From: a virus
DNA: 40,006 nucleotides
Direction: 5' to 3' (one strand)
IMG/VR virus record: IMGVR_UViG_3300022745_000078
Span: 1 to 40,006 of that record
Position numbers and translations under genes: made by a program. The first letter of the stretch is position 1, and each line of letters opens with the position of its first letter. This document shows, piece after piece, positions 6,776 through 14,606 of the stretch. The notes beneath the pieces were generated by a model, which was not told the origin of the DNA, searched no databases, and saw only the letters and a program-made list of their open reading frames with translations.

Positions 6776-8437
6776 TTATGCTACTAGATTATTGACGTAA
6801 CTCGCCATAGCCGCCGCCATGCCGTCATAGCCGCTGTTCTGGTTGTATTTGTAGGTCGTACCCGAAAGCAGCGAACCCGAAGCGATTGAGCCTAAATGCG
6901 CTCCATCTGCCGCGTTTATCTGATAAGCCGTTGCCCTGCTCCACGATGCCGGATAGGTCGCATCTTGCGTGAATGTGAGCGTATTCATTGGAGCGTAATA
7001 GAAATCATATGGCGCACCGCTTCTCGCCAAGATCGACGCGTTCCACTGGCCGCGTTTTGATGTGTCGGTGGTCGCTCCCGTCGTGCCAAGCGCGGAATTG
7101 AATGGGGCTTGTGTTGAAGCTGGACTAGCGTTGGTGGCCGATGTGATATAAGGGTCAATCGTGCGATAGAATCCTTTTGCACCCCACGTTCCTTCCCAGT
7201 AAGAGCGATGCGTAGAGAGGTATCCCTCCATAGAGGCAACACTGAGCGCCGAATTGCCTACCCAGTCATTTACGCCACGCGAGATGCAATAATTATTGAT
7301 ACGAAGACCGAGCGCCTTGCATGCCTCTAATGCTGTTTTGTAACGCGTATTGGCGGTATGGCTTAGAAGGTCTCCAGAAACACCGACGACGCAAAGGCCA
7401 ACTTTATTAGCAAAGGCCCGGCCATTCGTTCCCTTGCACCCAAGGATGTCGCCATTCCCGTCCGTCGAATTGACGCCGATGCCTCGTGAATCTGAAACGT
7501 CTACAGATGACACAAGTTTGATGGTGCTGTCTGAAAGCTTGCCGAACATCAGCGCTGCGCCATAAACCTGCGTCGAGGTTATGCCGTTCCACAGCCGCGT
7601 TTCTGGCAAGGATGGCGTATTGGTGAACCCAGCGCCGCCCGCATTCTTAAAGCCAGCCGTGACTACGCTTCCCGTCAAGGTCAACGCATAGTTTGCAACG
7701 ACACTGCTTTCGTTTCTGGCGTCATGGAAATACGCGTTCTTTGCCGCTGTAACGCCGTTAAATGTGGAAATCCAGTTTCCGCCGCCCGCATTGATCGTGA
7801 GACTGTTGATAGCGCCCGCTGATAGAACGGGAGTAGCGGTCGCGCCATACCCCAGAACCGCACCGCCTGCTGCCAAACCCGTACCCGGTACGGTAGCACT
7901 CGCGCCAAGTTGACCCTCACCATTCCACGGAACAGTCTGATGCGACACAAGGCGATTGATAGTACCAGCCGTACCGCCAATAACGTCCACGATCTCGTGA
8001 TATTTATCGCCATTCATAGCGGGCGTCGGCATGACGAACTTGAATACACAGTAACCGCCCGTTGCCATGGTGTACGATGCGCCGCCTAATGTATTCGACT
8101 CATTCGCGACACATGTTCCCGTGATAACCGAGCCGCTGCCCCATTTACGCAAGACGGGCTGCACCGTTAATGTCTCGTTGCCAACCTGTGTTCCGCCCGC
8201 GATGCCTGCCCAGTTCGTATATAAAAGATACAACTCGATAAATCCGCCAGCGGAAGTGATAGAAGAATCGAGAGTGATTGGCCGGTTGATGACGGAGCAT
8301 CTGTATTGATTCGCGGATGATGTAAAGCTGCTAGGGAAGATGTTATTGATGCCGCTGGCGATGTAGAGAGGCGTAGTGTTATTCACTGATAGCGCTACGG
8401 AATGGCCGCGCGTCCTAGCCCGATTACGAACAACCAT
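6776..8437 (-). CDS. Tail fibre-associated SGNH/GDSL esterase
   Basis: About 553 residues from ATG 8437 (GGGGGAAG upstream; an earlier TTG is rejected). The N-terminal 290 residues are beta-rich and virion-like. From about 310 the SGNH blocks appear in order: VSDSRG (nucleophile Ser near 317), VVGVSGD (block II glycine), RGVNDW (block III Asn near 390) and DGAHLG (Asp and His near 511 and 514). These proteins deacetylate or de-esterify surface glycans. It lies directly upstream of the spike and likely works with it. The catalytic reading is by motif only. Confidence 0.68.
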   Translation of the reverse strand: MVVRNRARTRGHSVALSVNNTTPLYIASGINNIFPSSFTSSANQYRCSVINRPITLDSSITSAGGFIELYLLYTNWAGIAGGTQVGNETLTVQPVLRKWGSGSVITGTCVANESNTLGGASYTMATGGYCVFKFVMPTPAMNGDKYHEIVDVIGGTAGTINRLVSHQTVPWNGEGQLGASATVPGTGLAAGGAVLGYGATATPVLSAGAINSLTINAGGGNWISTFNGVTAAKNAYFHDARNESSVVANYALTLTGSVVTAGFKNAGGAGFTNTPSLPETRLWNGITSTQVYGAALMFGKLSDSTIKLVSSVDVSDSRGIGVNSTDGNGDILGCKGTNGRAFANKVGLCVVGVSGDLLSHTANTRYKTALEACKALGLRINNYCISRGVNDWVGNSALSVASMEGYLSTHRSYWEGTWGAKGFYRTIDPYITSATNASPASTQAPFNSALGTTGATTDTSKRGQWNASILARSGAPYDFYYAPMNTLTFTQDATYPASWSRATAYQINAADGAHLGSIASGSLLSGTTYKYNQNSGYDGMAAAMASYVNNLVA

Positions 8438-8763
8438 CAATCTTCCCCCTCGCTGAAGCTGATGAGAAGCGTGCCGGATGTCGAGCCGTCATAGGCGATG
8501 GCGCTGAAATGCGTTACACCATCGCGAAGCTCGTATGCGATAGGAGGTGCGCCAGCTACGAGAGGAAGGCAAGTCCCAGAGCCGTACAGCTTGGTCGTTC
8601 CGTCTTCGGTGGCGCTGGCTGAAACAGTAGAGTCGCCGAATCGCACGATGATGTCGGTTGTTAAAGCCCGCATCTCAGCCTGCCGCGAGCCGCCAGTCGC
8701 GCGGGCAGAAGTTGCGGTGCTTACCGCCAGCTTGTAAGAAAGGGCTGGTGTTTTCATGACCAT
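8437..8763 (-). CDS. Hypothetical structural protein
   Basis: 108 residues, beta-rich, with a short repeated style of strands (GTTKLYGSGT, GSTSGTLLISFSEGED). Not recognised. AGGA lies eight bases before the ATG. It overlaps the esterase start by one base (TGATG type), so the pair are probably translated together. Possible adaptor or fibre-attachment protein. Confidence 0.55.
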   Translation of the reverse strand: MVMKTPALSYKLAVSTATSARATGGSRQAEMRALTTDIIVRFGDSTVSASATEDGTTKLYGSGTCLPLVAGAPPIAYELRDGVTHFSAIAYDGSTSGTLLISFSEGED

Positions 8764-8837
8764 GGTAGAATCCTTTTTTTAAACGCATTGAACCGCCGGA
8801 AAGGAGTTACCCTTTCCGTTCTTTGACGATCACTCGC

Positions 8838-11372
8838 CTATCCCTGAAGTATTTGCTTGATGACCTGTCGCGCCCGGTCTGGCGTTTGCTTGTAATAGTC
8901 GCTATTGACCAGCTCTATGGCTGCTTTCCTGTAGTCGCCCTTGCTCATGGCCGTCTTGAATCCCGTAAACTTCTGAAGCGTTGGCGCTCCCATCTGATAG
9001 GACAAGTTCACAAGCGCTGATTTGCGCCCGTTCGATAGCTTGTGGAAAGATGGCAGGAAAGATTGTGCATCTGCGACGGCGATTTCCTGAGAGGCCGCAC
9101 CTAATGCCGCAGCATGTTCGTCCGATATAGAGGCAATCCCTTGATAGGCATCTTCAAAAGGAACGGGAACGCCCGCTTTTTTCCATACCCGCTTGGCAAT
9201 ACCGGAATCCATATTGAAACCATAGCCAACCGTCCGATGTCCGGTCGTGTCGTTATAGGCCAAGTGGCGAAGTCCCTCTGCCTGCATAATGTCTGGTGAG
9301 AGGGAGGCTTGCGGACTCATGCGCCGCGCTTTTACACGCTGCAATACTTGCTCTTTAGTAATTTTTGGATGCGATGCCGCTGCGGGATTTGCTTCTTGCT
9401 CTTGTGTATTGGCGGCTTTAACCTCCGCCAAAGTGCCGCCTCTTTCGATCTGTCCAATTCGCTCAATGATGGCGCGGTATGCATCTGCACTGCGCGGCTT
9501 CATTTTTGAGAGCTTATCAACAAATTCGTCCGAGCCCTGCCCTGTGAAAATGCGCGCCAAGTCTTCATAGCGCTTTTCCATTATCTTTCCACGAACCCAG
9601 TCTCCCGCTGCAAGCGATAGGTCTTTTATTCCTTTACCTTTTGAGACCGCGTCAATCGCAAAATCCGCCCCGCCAGACAATTCATTATCCAGAACCCTTC
9701 CCGCTTCCTGATTCATCGCAGTATCGCTACCCATGCGAATCTTGCTGGCCTTTTTCAGCGAGCTAAACAGCGCATCTCGCGCTGCCCGTTGCTCTTTGGA
9801 TAATGCGGCGTCAAATTTTTGCGCTATATATGCATTTCCAGTAGACAATTCTCCGCTGAGGGCATTCAGAAACTTTACGGGGCTGTGATTAACGGTATCG
9901 CCAATGTATGCCATATGTGACGCCACCATATCATCCCAAGCCTGAGGGTCTGCGGCCTGTATCGTGCGGCGCGCATATCTTATCTGCGCTGGAGTCGTTC
10001 CTTTAGCAAAAAGCTTTTGCGTGGCCTGTGCGACATTACCATCTTCCATGTTGGAGAGAATGCCAACCAGAGATTGCTCTGCTTTATTGATTGGCTTTGA
10101 AGCCTTCGCAAAGGCTTCATTCGCTGCCTTTATTTCTGAGCCCCCGTGCATGTCGATAATATCGCGCAAACGCTGTGCCGCTGCCTCATAATCTTTTTTC
10201 GCCGTCGCATCTCCCTGTCTTGCAGCTACGCCCGCCCGACCAGAAAGCTCTTTACGCGCTTCGTTTATCCATCCAAGAGAGCCCTCAGGATATTCTTTAA
10301 GCCGCGACAAAACTCGCGGGTCTTTCTGCATGGATGTGAATACGCTTGCGGTTAATGGGTCTTCCATCACCGCCTGCATCGCTTCCGGAGATGCTGTTTT
10401 TTTATAGCCAGCCTCATAGAGCGGATTAGATAATGTACTGCGCTTATACTTCAGCACATCAAATACTTTCCTAGCAGCGTCACGCCCTCGCTGGCCTGCC
10501 ACATCCAGCGGTTGCACCCTTCCAATTGCGCTTAAATCACCTTCAATTCTCCGAGGCAGAACGGCGGCGCGCATATCAGTGAACGCGCGCTCAATATCTC
10601 CGGCCTTTCCTGCGTTCTGGCGAAGGCGTTTTTCCAAGCCGAGAAGCTTTGAGCTATCCACTTGCTCTGGAAGAGATAAGGGAATATCACCACTTCCTGC
10701 TTTCTTTACCGCATCTATGGCCTGTTGATGGCTTAAACCAAGATCATCGACTAGCGTGCGATATACCGTGCTTTCAGCGCTGGATAGTTTCGGCGCAGCT
10801 TCTCTGACTTTCCTCCCAACCTTGCCGGAGTTGTCGGCTAAAATCTCTCCAATTATCGGCGCTGTCTTTTGCACGGCCTTTCCCGTGCCATATACGAGCG
10901 GAGCAGTAGCCAAGCTTAATGCTGTACCTATTTCGGTATGCGTTAAGCGGTCTTCGCCTTCGCCCAACGCGTCTGTTCCAGAGGACGCTACTCCATATCC
11001 GAGCGCGGCTTTTCCGATATTAGAAAGCGTTAATCCACCCTTGGCCGCACCGCCCGCTGGAAGATAGGTCAATGGGTCTCCCAGAATTTCGCCCGCAAAT
11101 CCTGCCGCGCCCGTTCCTTCGCCCTGCTGTCTATATTGCTGAGCTAGATCCTGTGCGTCCTGATAAAGAGCGGTATCTTGGTTGCCCTTGGCTTCCATGC
11201 CTAACTGCAAAATACCAAGTGCACGTTTTTTAGCCGCCAAAGGAAGGCTTCTAAGGAAATTATCAAAGCCGGAATCCTGCTGGTTCTGCGCTTTGTATGG
11301 ATTTTCCGGCGCAGAGCCTTGCGAGCGACGCTGTTGCACGCGCGCTAGAACTTCCTCTTTGGTTAATGCCAT
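8838..11372 (-). CDS. Internal virion protein with C-terminal T4-type lysozyme (GH24)
   Basis: 844 residues. The last about 146 hold a complete T4-lysozyme fold with the catalytic triad at the T4 spacing: Glu699, Asp708, Thr714 (EGLRHLAYND, then TTGHRTVGYG). The first 650 residues are long helices with Ala/Lys-rich stretches, as in ejected internal proteins. A 14-residue motif near the N-terminus (TKEEVLARVQQRR) recurs just before the lysozyme (TKEQVLQRVKARR, about 671-684). Likely ejected with the DNA to cut peptidoglycan on entry, like T7 gp16 or P22 ejection proteins. Confidence 0.85.
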   Translation of the reverse strand: MALTKEEVLARVQQRRSQGSAPENPYKAQNQQDSGFDNFLRSLPLAAKKRALGILQLGMEAKGNQDTALYQDAQDLAQQYRQQGEGTGAAGFAGEILGDPLTYLPAGGAAKGGLTLSNIGKAALGYGVASSGTDALGEGEDRLTHTEIGTALSLATAPLVYGTGKAVQKTAPIIGEILADNSGKVGRKVREAAPKLSSAESTVYRTLVDDLGLSHQQAIDAVKKAGSGDIPLSLPEQVDSSKLLGLEKRLRQNAGKAGDIERAFTDMRAAVLPRRIEGDLSAIGRVQPLDVAGQRGRDAARKVFDVLKYKRSTLSNPLYEAGYKKTASPEAMQAVMEDPLTASVFTSMQKDPRVLSRLKEYPEGSLGWINEARKELSGRAGVAARQGDATAKKDYEAAAQRLRDIIDMHGGSEIKAANEAFAKASKPINKAEQSLVGILSNMEDGNVAQATQKLFAKGTTPAQIRYARRTIQAADPQAWDDMVASHMAYIGDTVNHSPVKFLNALSGELSTGNAYIAQKFDAALSKEQRAARDALFSSLKKASKIRMGSDTAMNQEAGRVLDNELSGGADFAIDAVSKGKGIKDLSLAAGDWVRGKIMEKRYEDLARIFTGQGSDEFVDKLSKMKPRSADAYRAIIERIGQIERGGTLAEVKAANTQEQEANPAAASHPKITKEQVLQRVKARRMSPQASLSPDIMQAEGLRHLAYNDTTGHRTVGYGFNMDSGIAKRVWKKAGVPVPFEDAYQGIASISDEHAAALGAASQEIAVADAQSFLPSFHKLSNGRKSALVNLSYQMGAPTLQKFTGFKTAMSKGDYRKAAIELVNSDYYKQTPDRARQVIKQILQG

Positions 11373-12445
11373 AGGGCGCGTTCCTCATCCGTCATGGAGT
11401 TCCAATCTTCCTGAGTAAGGCCATCTGCTGCTGCGGATTCTGGCACGCTGTTTGCGGTTATATCAGGAACATCCGCCCTCATATCTTGCACGACTCTTTT
11501 TGGGTCTAGTCCGTACTGTTGCGAAAGTCCTTGATAGCGCTTTTCTAGCTTCCCTTGATTCTTTTCCATAGAGCCGTATAGATTCTTAGACTGACTTAGA
11601 AAATCTTTTCTTTGTTTTTCCGTAAGTCTCTCGCCATTAAGAATATTGTTGTATGTGGCCATGATCCTATCGCCCACTCCGCCTGCATTTTGGGCATTGG
11701 CAAATTCCCCTTCGCGTACAGTAGAGCCTGGGTCTAATATTTTCATGTAGTTGAATATCAGCGCCAAATCACCGGCAGCGCTTGAATCTTTTGCAGCTCC
11801 GCCTATGCGCGAATAAGCATCCCTTACTTTGACGAACTCGCCGGATTCGTTAATAAACTTATCTCTAAGTTTAGTTTCTTGGTCGAATATTCTCGAATCT
11901 GCGTTGGTTTTTTTATCCTCATTACGATTCTTTTGCGCTTGGTCTACCTTATCCTGCCCCTGCAAGAACCCCGCATATTGAATCATGGATGGGTCGCCTG
12001 TCATTGCGCCATACGCGGCTATCTTCGACGGGTCTGCGGGTGCTTCCTGCGCTTGGCTTTCTCCGCCGAAAATGCCACTCAGCATTTTTTGACGGCTTTC
12101 CTCCTGCGTCTGCTTTCTTTTCATGTCGTCCGATTCCTGTCGGACACGCGCATATTCCAGCGCATATTTCGGGTCAATACGCATAAGCGTGTCGATGGCC
12201 TTTTCTAGCGGCATGGAGTCCAGATCGCCGCGAAGATTTCGCAACTGCTCTTGGGTGTCATATTCCTGCTGCTGAAGGCGCGTTTGCGACTGCTGTGCCT
12301 GCGCCTGCGCCATGGCAACAAGGCTCTGCGGGTGCTGGTTGAGGGCGAACATGTAATCGCCCATCGCCTGCCCCTGAGGGCTGTTGTAGTAATCAGCGAC
12401 TCCCTGCGCGCCGCCTTGAATCATTCGTGCAAGTTCTGCCAGCAT
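11363..12445 (-). CDS. Probable internal virion / ejection protein
   Basis: 360 residues from ATG 12445, chosen because GGAG lies five bases upstream; an ATG seven codons earlier has no ribosome site. Gln-rich helical protein (AQAQQSQTRLQQQEYDTQEQL near the N-terminus). Not assigned to a family. It lies between two other probable internal proteins, overlaps the lysozyme-bearing gene by ten bases, and has the size and composition of podoviral ejection proteins. Confidence 0.6.
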   Translation of the reverse strand: MLAELARMIQGGAQGVADYYNSPQGQAMGDYMFALNQHPQSLVAMAQAQAQQSQTRLQQQEYDTQEQLRNLRGDLDSMPLEKAIDTLMRIDPKYALEYARVRQESDDMKRKQTQEESRQKMLSGIFGGESQAQEAPADPSKIAAYGAMTGDPSMIQYAGFLQGQDKVDQAQKNRNEDKKTNADSRIFDQETKLRDKFINESGEFVKVRDAYSRIGGAAKDSSAAGDLALIFNYMKILDPGSTVREGEFANAQNAGGVGDRIMATYNNILNGERLTEKQRKDFLSQSKNLYGSMEKNQGKLEKRYQGLSQQYGLDPKRVVQDMRADVPDITANSVPESAAADGLTQEDWNSMTDEERALWH

Positions 12446-12446
12446 A

Positions 12447-13310
12447 TCAGCTCCAAGGTAATCCATTAGAGGTGTCTATTTTTGTCGCGCCGAAGCCGAA
12501 TGGCGTAGATGCGCTCCCTGCTGCGCCTAGGATATTGGCGGCTTTTGTGAACGTTGATGTCTTGCCGGGAACAAAATAGCTGCCACCGCTCTGATAATTA
12601 TTGAGCAGCGCAAAGGTATTCCGAAGCTTCGTGAGCGGGTCTTGCGTCTTTGCCGCATAATCTGCCGCAATTTTGTCATCAATTCCCTGATTGAAATCGC
12701 GGATATACCGGCCTGCGCCGAGTTTATTCTTCACGTCATTGATGCGAGATTCTTTCAAGCGATTGCCAAGGTCGAACTGGCTTCCAATCGCGTTCATCCC
12801 CATCTGCGCCAGATTGCCATACTGCCCGCCCGCCGACAGGCTTCTGTTGCGCTCCGTGTTTATCTGAGACAGCGCATCTTTGAAGGTGTTGTAATCGATC
12901 TCGTTCTGGCCTGAGAGCACGCTGTCATTCAGCATGCCATTTTGCACGCCCGTTGACGTGTCGCCGAAGCTCCTGCCGCCACGCATGCCCTGCTTTGCGA
13001 GTATCTGCGCCCGCAACGCCTGCGCGTTCTTGGATAGATTGTCTTTCAAGCCTTGCGCGTAAGGATTGGCAACGCCCATGATTTCCTGCTGCGTCACAGG
13101 ATTCATTGATGCCGCCGTCGCAGCATTGGCGTTTGCGTATGTCTGCGCTGGGTTTCCTGCTTGGATAAAGCCTCGCAGCGAATCCAAAGCGCCCGTCATA
13201 TCGCTGTTTCCGGCGAGATTCTGGGTATTCGACAGGCTTTTTAAGCCCATGCGCTCCCACCCATGCAGCGGCTCAGAGAGCAGCGGCATAGTTCCGATAG
13301 GTGTTGCCAT
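12447..13310 (-). CDS. Probable internal virion / ejection protein
   Basis: 287 residues, Asn/Gln/Ala-rich, with a segment (MNPVTQQEIMGVANPY then LSKNAQALRAQILAKQGMRG) that resembles conserved helical proteins found next to tail hubs in podovirus-like phages. GAGGA precedes the ATG. No enzymatic motif. It follows the small membrane protein at 13320 in the same operon. Role inferred from position and composition. Confidence 0.58.
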   Translation of the reverse strand: MATPIGTMPLLSEPLHGWERMGLKSLSNTQNLAGNSDMTGALDSLRGFIQAGNPAQTYANANAATAASMNPVTQQEIMGVANPYAQGLKDNLSKNAQALRAQILAKQGMRGGRSFGDTSTGVQNGMLNDSVLSGQNEIDYNTFKDALSQINTERNRSLSAGGQYGNLAQMGMNAIGSQFDLGNRLKESRINDVKNKLGAGRYIRDFNQGIDDKIAADYAAKTQDPLTKLRNTFALLNNYQSGGSYFVPGKTSTFTKAANILGAAGSASTPFGFGATKIDTSNGLPWS

Positions 13311-13319
13311 ATTGATTCC

Positions 13320-13463
13320 TCAGTGAAAGATAACGTATGCCAAAGGCAGTAGGCAGAGGTTAAAAAAAGCAGCTACTTTAAGTATTTGCGGCCAAGTCAT
13401 CCGGCTTGCGAACATGGCTAGTTCCTTGACTGATTTTGTTATTTCTGTTACATTCAAAACCAT
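13320..13463 (-). CDS. Small single-segment membrane protein
   Basis: 47 residues from ATG 13463 (AAGGATT immediately before). An amphipathic helix (TEITKSVKELAMF) precedes one C-terminal membrane segment (AAFFNLCLLPLAYVIF). Unknown. Embedded among ejection-protein genes, so it may assist DNA entry, or be a stray lysis-related peptide. Confidence 0.5.
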   Translation of the reverse strand: MVLNVTEITKSVKELAMFASRMTWPQILKVAAFFNLCLLPLAYVIFH

Positions 13464-13487
13464 AATCCTTGTCGCATAAGGGTTATC

Positions 13488-13520
13488 GAGCCCCGACAGC
13501 TCCAACTGTGCGGGGCTTTT
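13488..13520 (+). terminator. Stem-loop with T tract, rightward
   Basis: AGCCCCG and CGGGGCT pair, extended by a CAG/CTG pair inside, followed on the plus strand by TTTTCTT. As drawn it terminates plus-strand transcription, against the late operon. On the minus strand the same hairpin has no T tract and would sit in the message between two virion genes, possibly tuning downstream expression. Confidence 0.5.
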
Positions 13521-13521
13521 C

Positions 13522-14400
13522 TTATCTTGGTTGCGTCCAGTTATTTCGCGCTAATGCCGACAGGTAGCCGTTTGTTATCTGGTCTTGGCCGCTCTGCCCT
13601 ATGCTCGTGGCCCGTGAAGGCGATAAGATGGTCGCCCATTTCCATGCGTCGGCTTGCGATTTTGCAGAATTGATGCCGCTTAGGATGTCACTAACACGCG
13701 GCGGTGTTTTAGATGGCGCGGCGGCCTGTTTCTGCATCATCGCGTCATATGCCACACGGCGCTTGCTGCCAAAGATAGGGTCTGTATCGGACGCATCCAG
13801 TTTGCGCGTTGGCATGCCCTGATATTGCGACAAGGCATATTGTTTGAGCATCTGCCATAGGTCGCCGGACGCAAAATCCATCTGGTCTTTTGGAAGCGTT
13901 CTAAAGCCGCTGCGCTCCTCGCTGTAAGCGCCTCTGTCTTTGCTTTTTCCAAGACCGCCCGCGATGGAAGCTCCGGCGTTTAAGATATCGCTGGTAAGCC
14001 CTATTTTATTTAATGTCCCAATTCCCGTTTTAATTGCCGAAAGCGCTCCACCGGCGCTTGTCGGCATCGCAGCTTGCGCGCCAGAGCCATACTTAGCTGC
14101 ACCGGAAATGGCGCTTGTTGCCGATTTTGCCATATTTACTCCCTTTGCTGCCGTTGCAGCCGTAGTCCCTGCGGTGGATAAAGCAGAAGTTAAACCAGAC
14201 CCAATTCCAGACAACACAGCGGCTTTCAGTAAGGTTCCCGCTAATGAATCGGTGTGTCTTCCGTCAGGAATTGTGCCTTTTAGTCTTGGCGCGTACGGAT
14301 CTGAATTAACGCCATTTGCCGCCCGCCAAGACGCATCTTGCTCCGCCAGTTGCGCTAATCTTGTTTTTTGTGCTGCGGTTTGTGTGCCCATGTAAGCCAT
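13522..14400 (-). CDS. Probable virion protein, Ala/Ser-rich
   Basis: About 292 residues from ATG 14400 (GGAGG seven bases upstream; preceding GTG rejected). The first third is polar, then a long Ala/Gly/Thr-rich stretch with hydrophobic patches (AAVLSGIGSGLTSALSTAGT) such as occurs in ejection proteins that insert in membranes. The C-terminal third contains SDILSGINSAKSQADAW, a helical motif common in podoviral internal proteins. Not assigned more precisely. Confidence 0.55.
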   Translation of the reverse strand: MAYMGTQTAAQKTRLAQLAEQDASWRAANGVNSDPYAPRLKGTIPDGRHTDSLAGTLLKAAVLSGIGSGLTSALSTAGTTAATAAKGVNMAKSATSAISGAAKYGSGAQAAMPTSAGGALSAIKTGIGTLNKIGLTSDILNAGASIAGGLGKSKDRGAYSEERSGFRTLPKDQMDFASGDLWQMLKQYALSQYQGMPTRKLDASDTDPIFGSKRRVAYDAMMQKQAAAPSKTPPRVSDILSGINSAKSQADAWKWATILSPSRATSIGQSGQDQITNGYLSALARNNWTQPR

Positions 14401-14606
14401 CACATCGCCTCCGTTGTTAACGTTCCCGCGTTATCCACGGTTATTTTCCACCGCGCCCCGTCTGGCGACATCAAGTAAAGCGCCTGTCCGTCGGTGATGT
14501 TCTTCAGCGCGCGCTGCATATCTCCAAGCAGTTGAACGTCGCGCTCCCTCTCCCGCAGCACGTCATTCAACGTTGCGCCCGTGTTGTATTTTCTGAAGAA
14601 ACTCAT
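14400..14606 (-). CDS. Small hypothetical protein
   Basis: 68 residues with a helical first half (LNDVLRERERDVQLLGDM) and a short beta-rich end. Overlaps the neighbours on both sides by one to four bases. Not recognised. Its place after the tail hub gene suggests a small connector or chaperone. Confidence 0.55.
   Translation of the reverse strand: MSFFRKYNTGATLNDVLRERERDVQLLGDMQRALKNITDGQALYLMSPDGARWKITVDNAGTLTTEAM

Noticed and set aside
8798-8817. Hairpin GGAAAGG/CCTTTCC as a terminator between virion genes
   Set aside because: No T tract follows on the minus strand at the right place; may only be a message hairpin.
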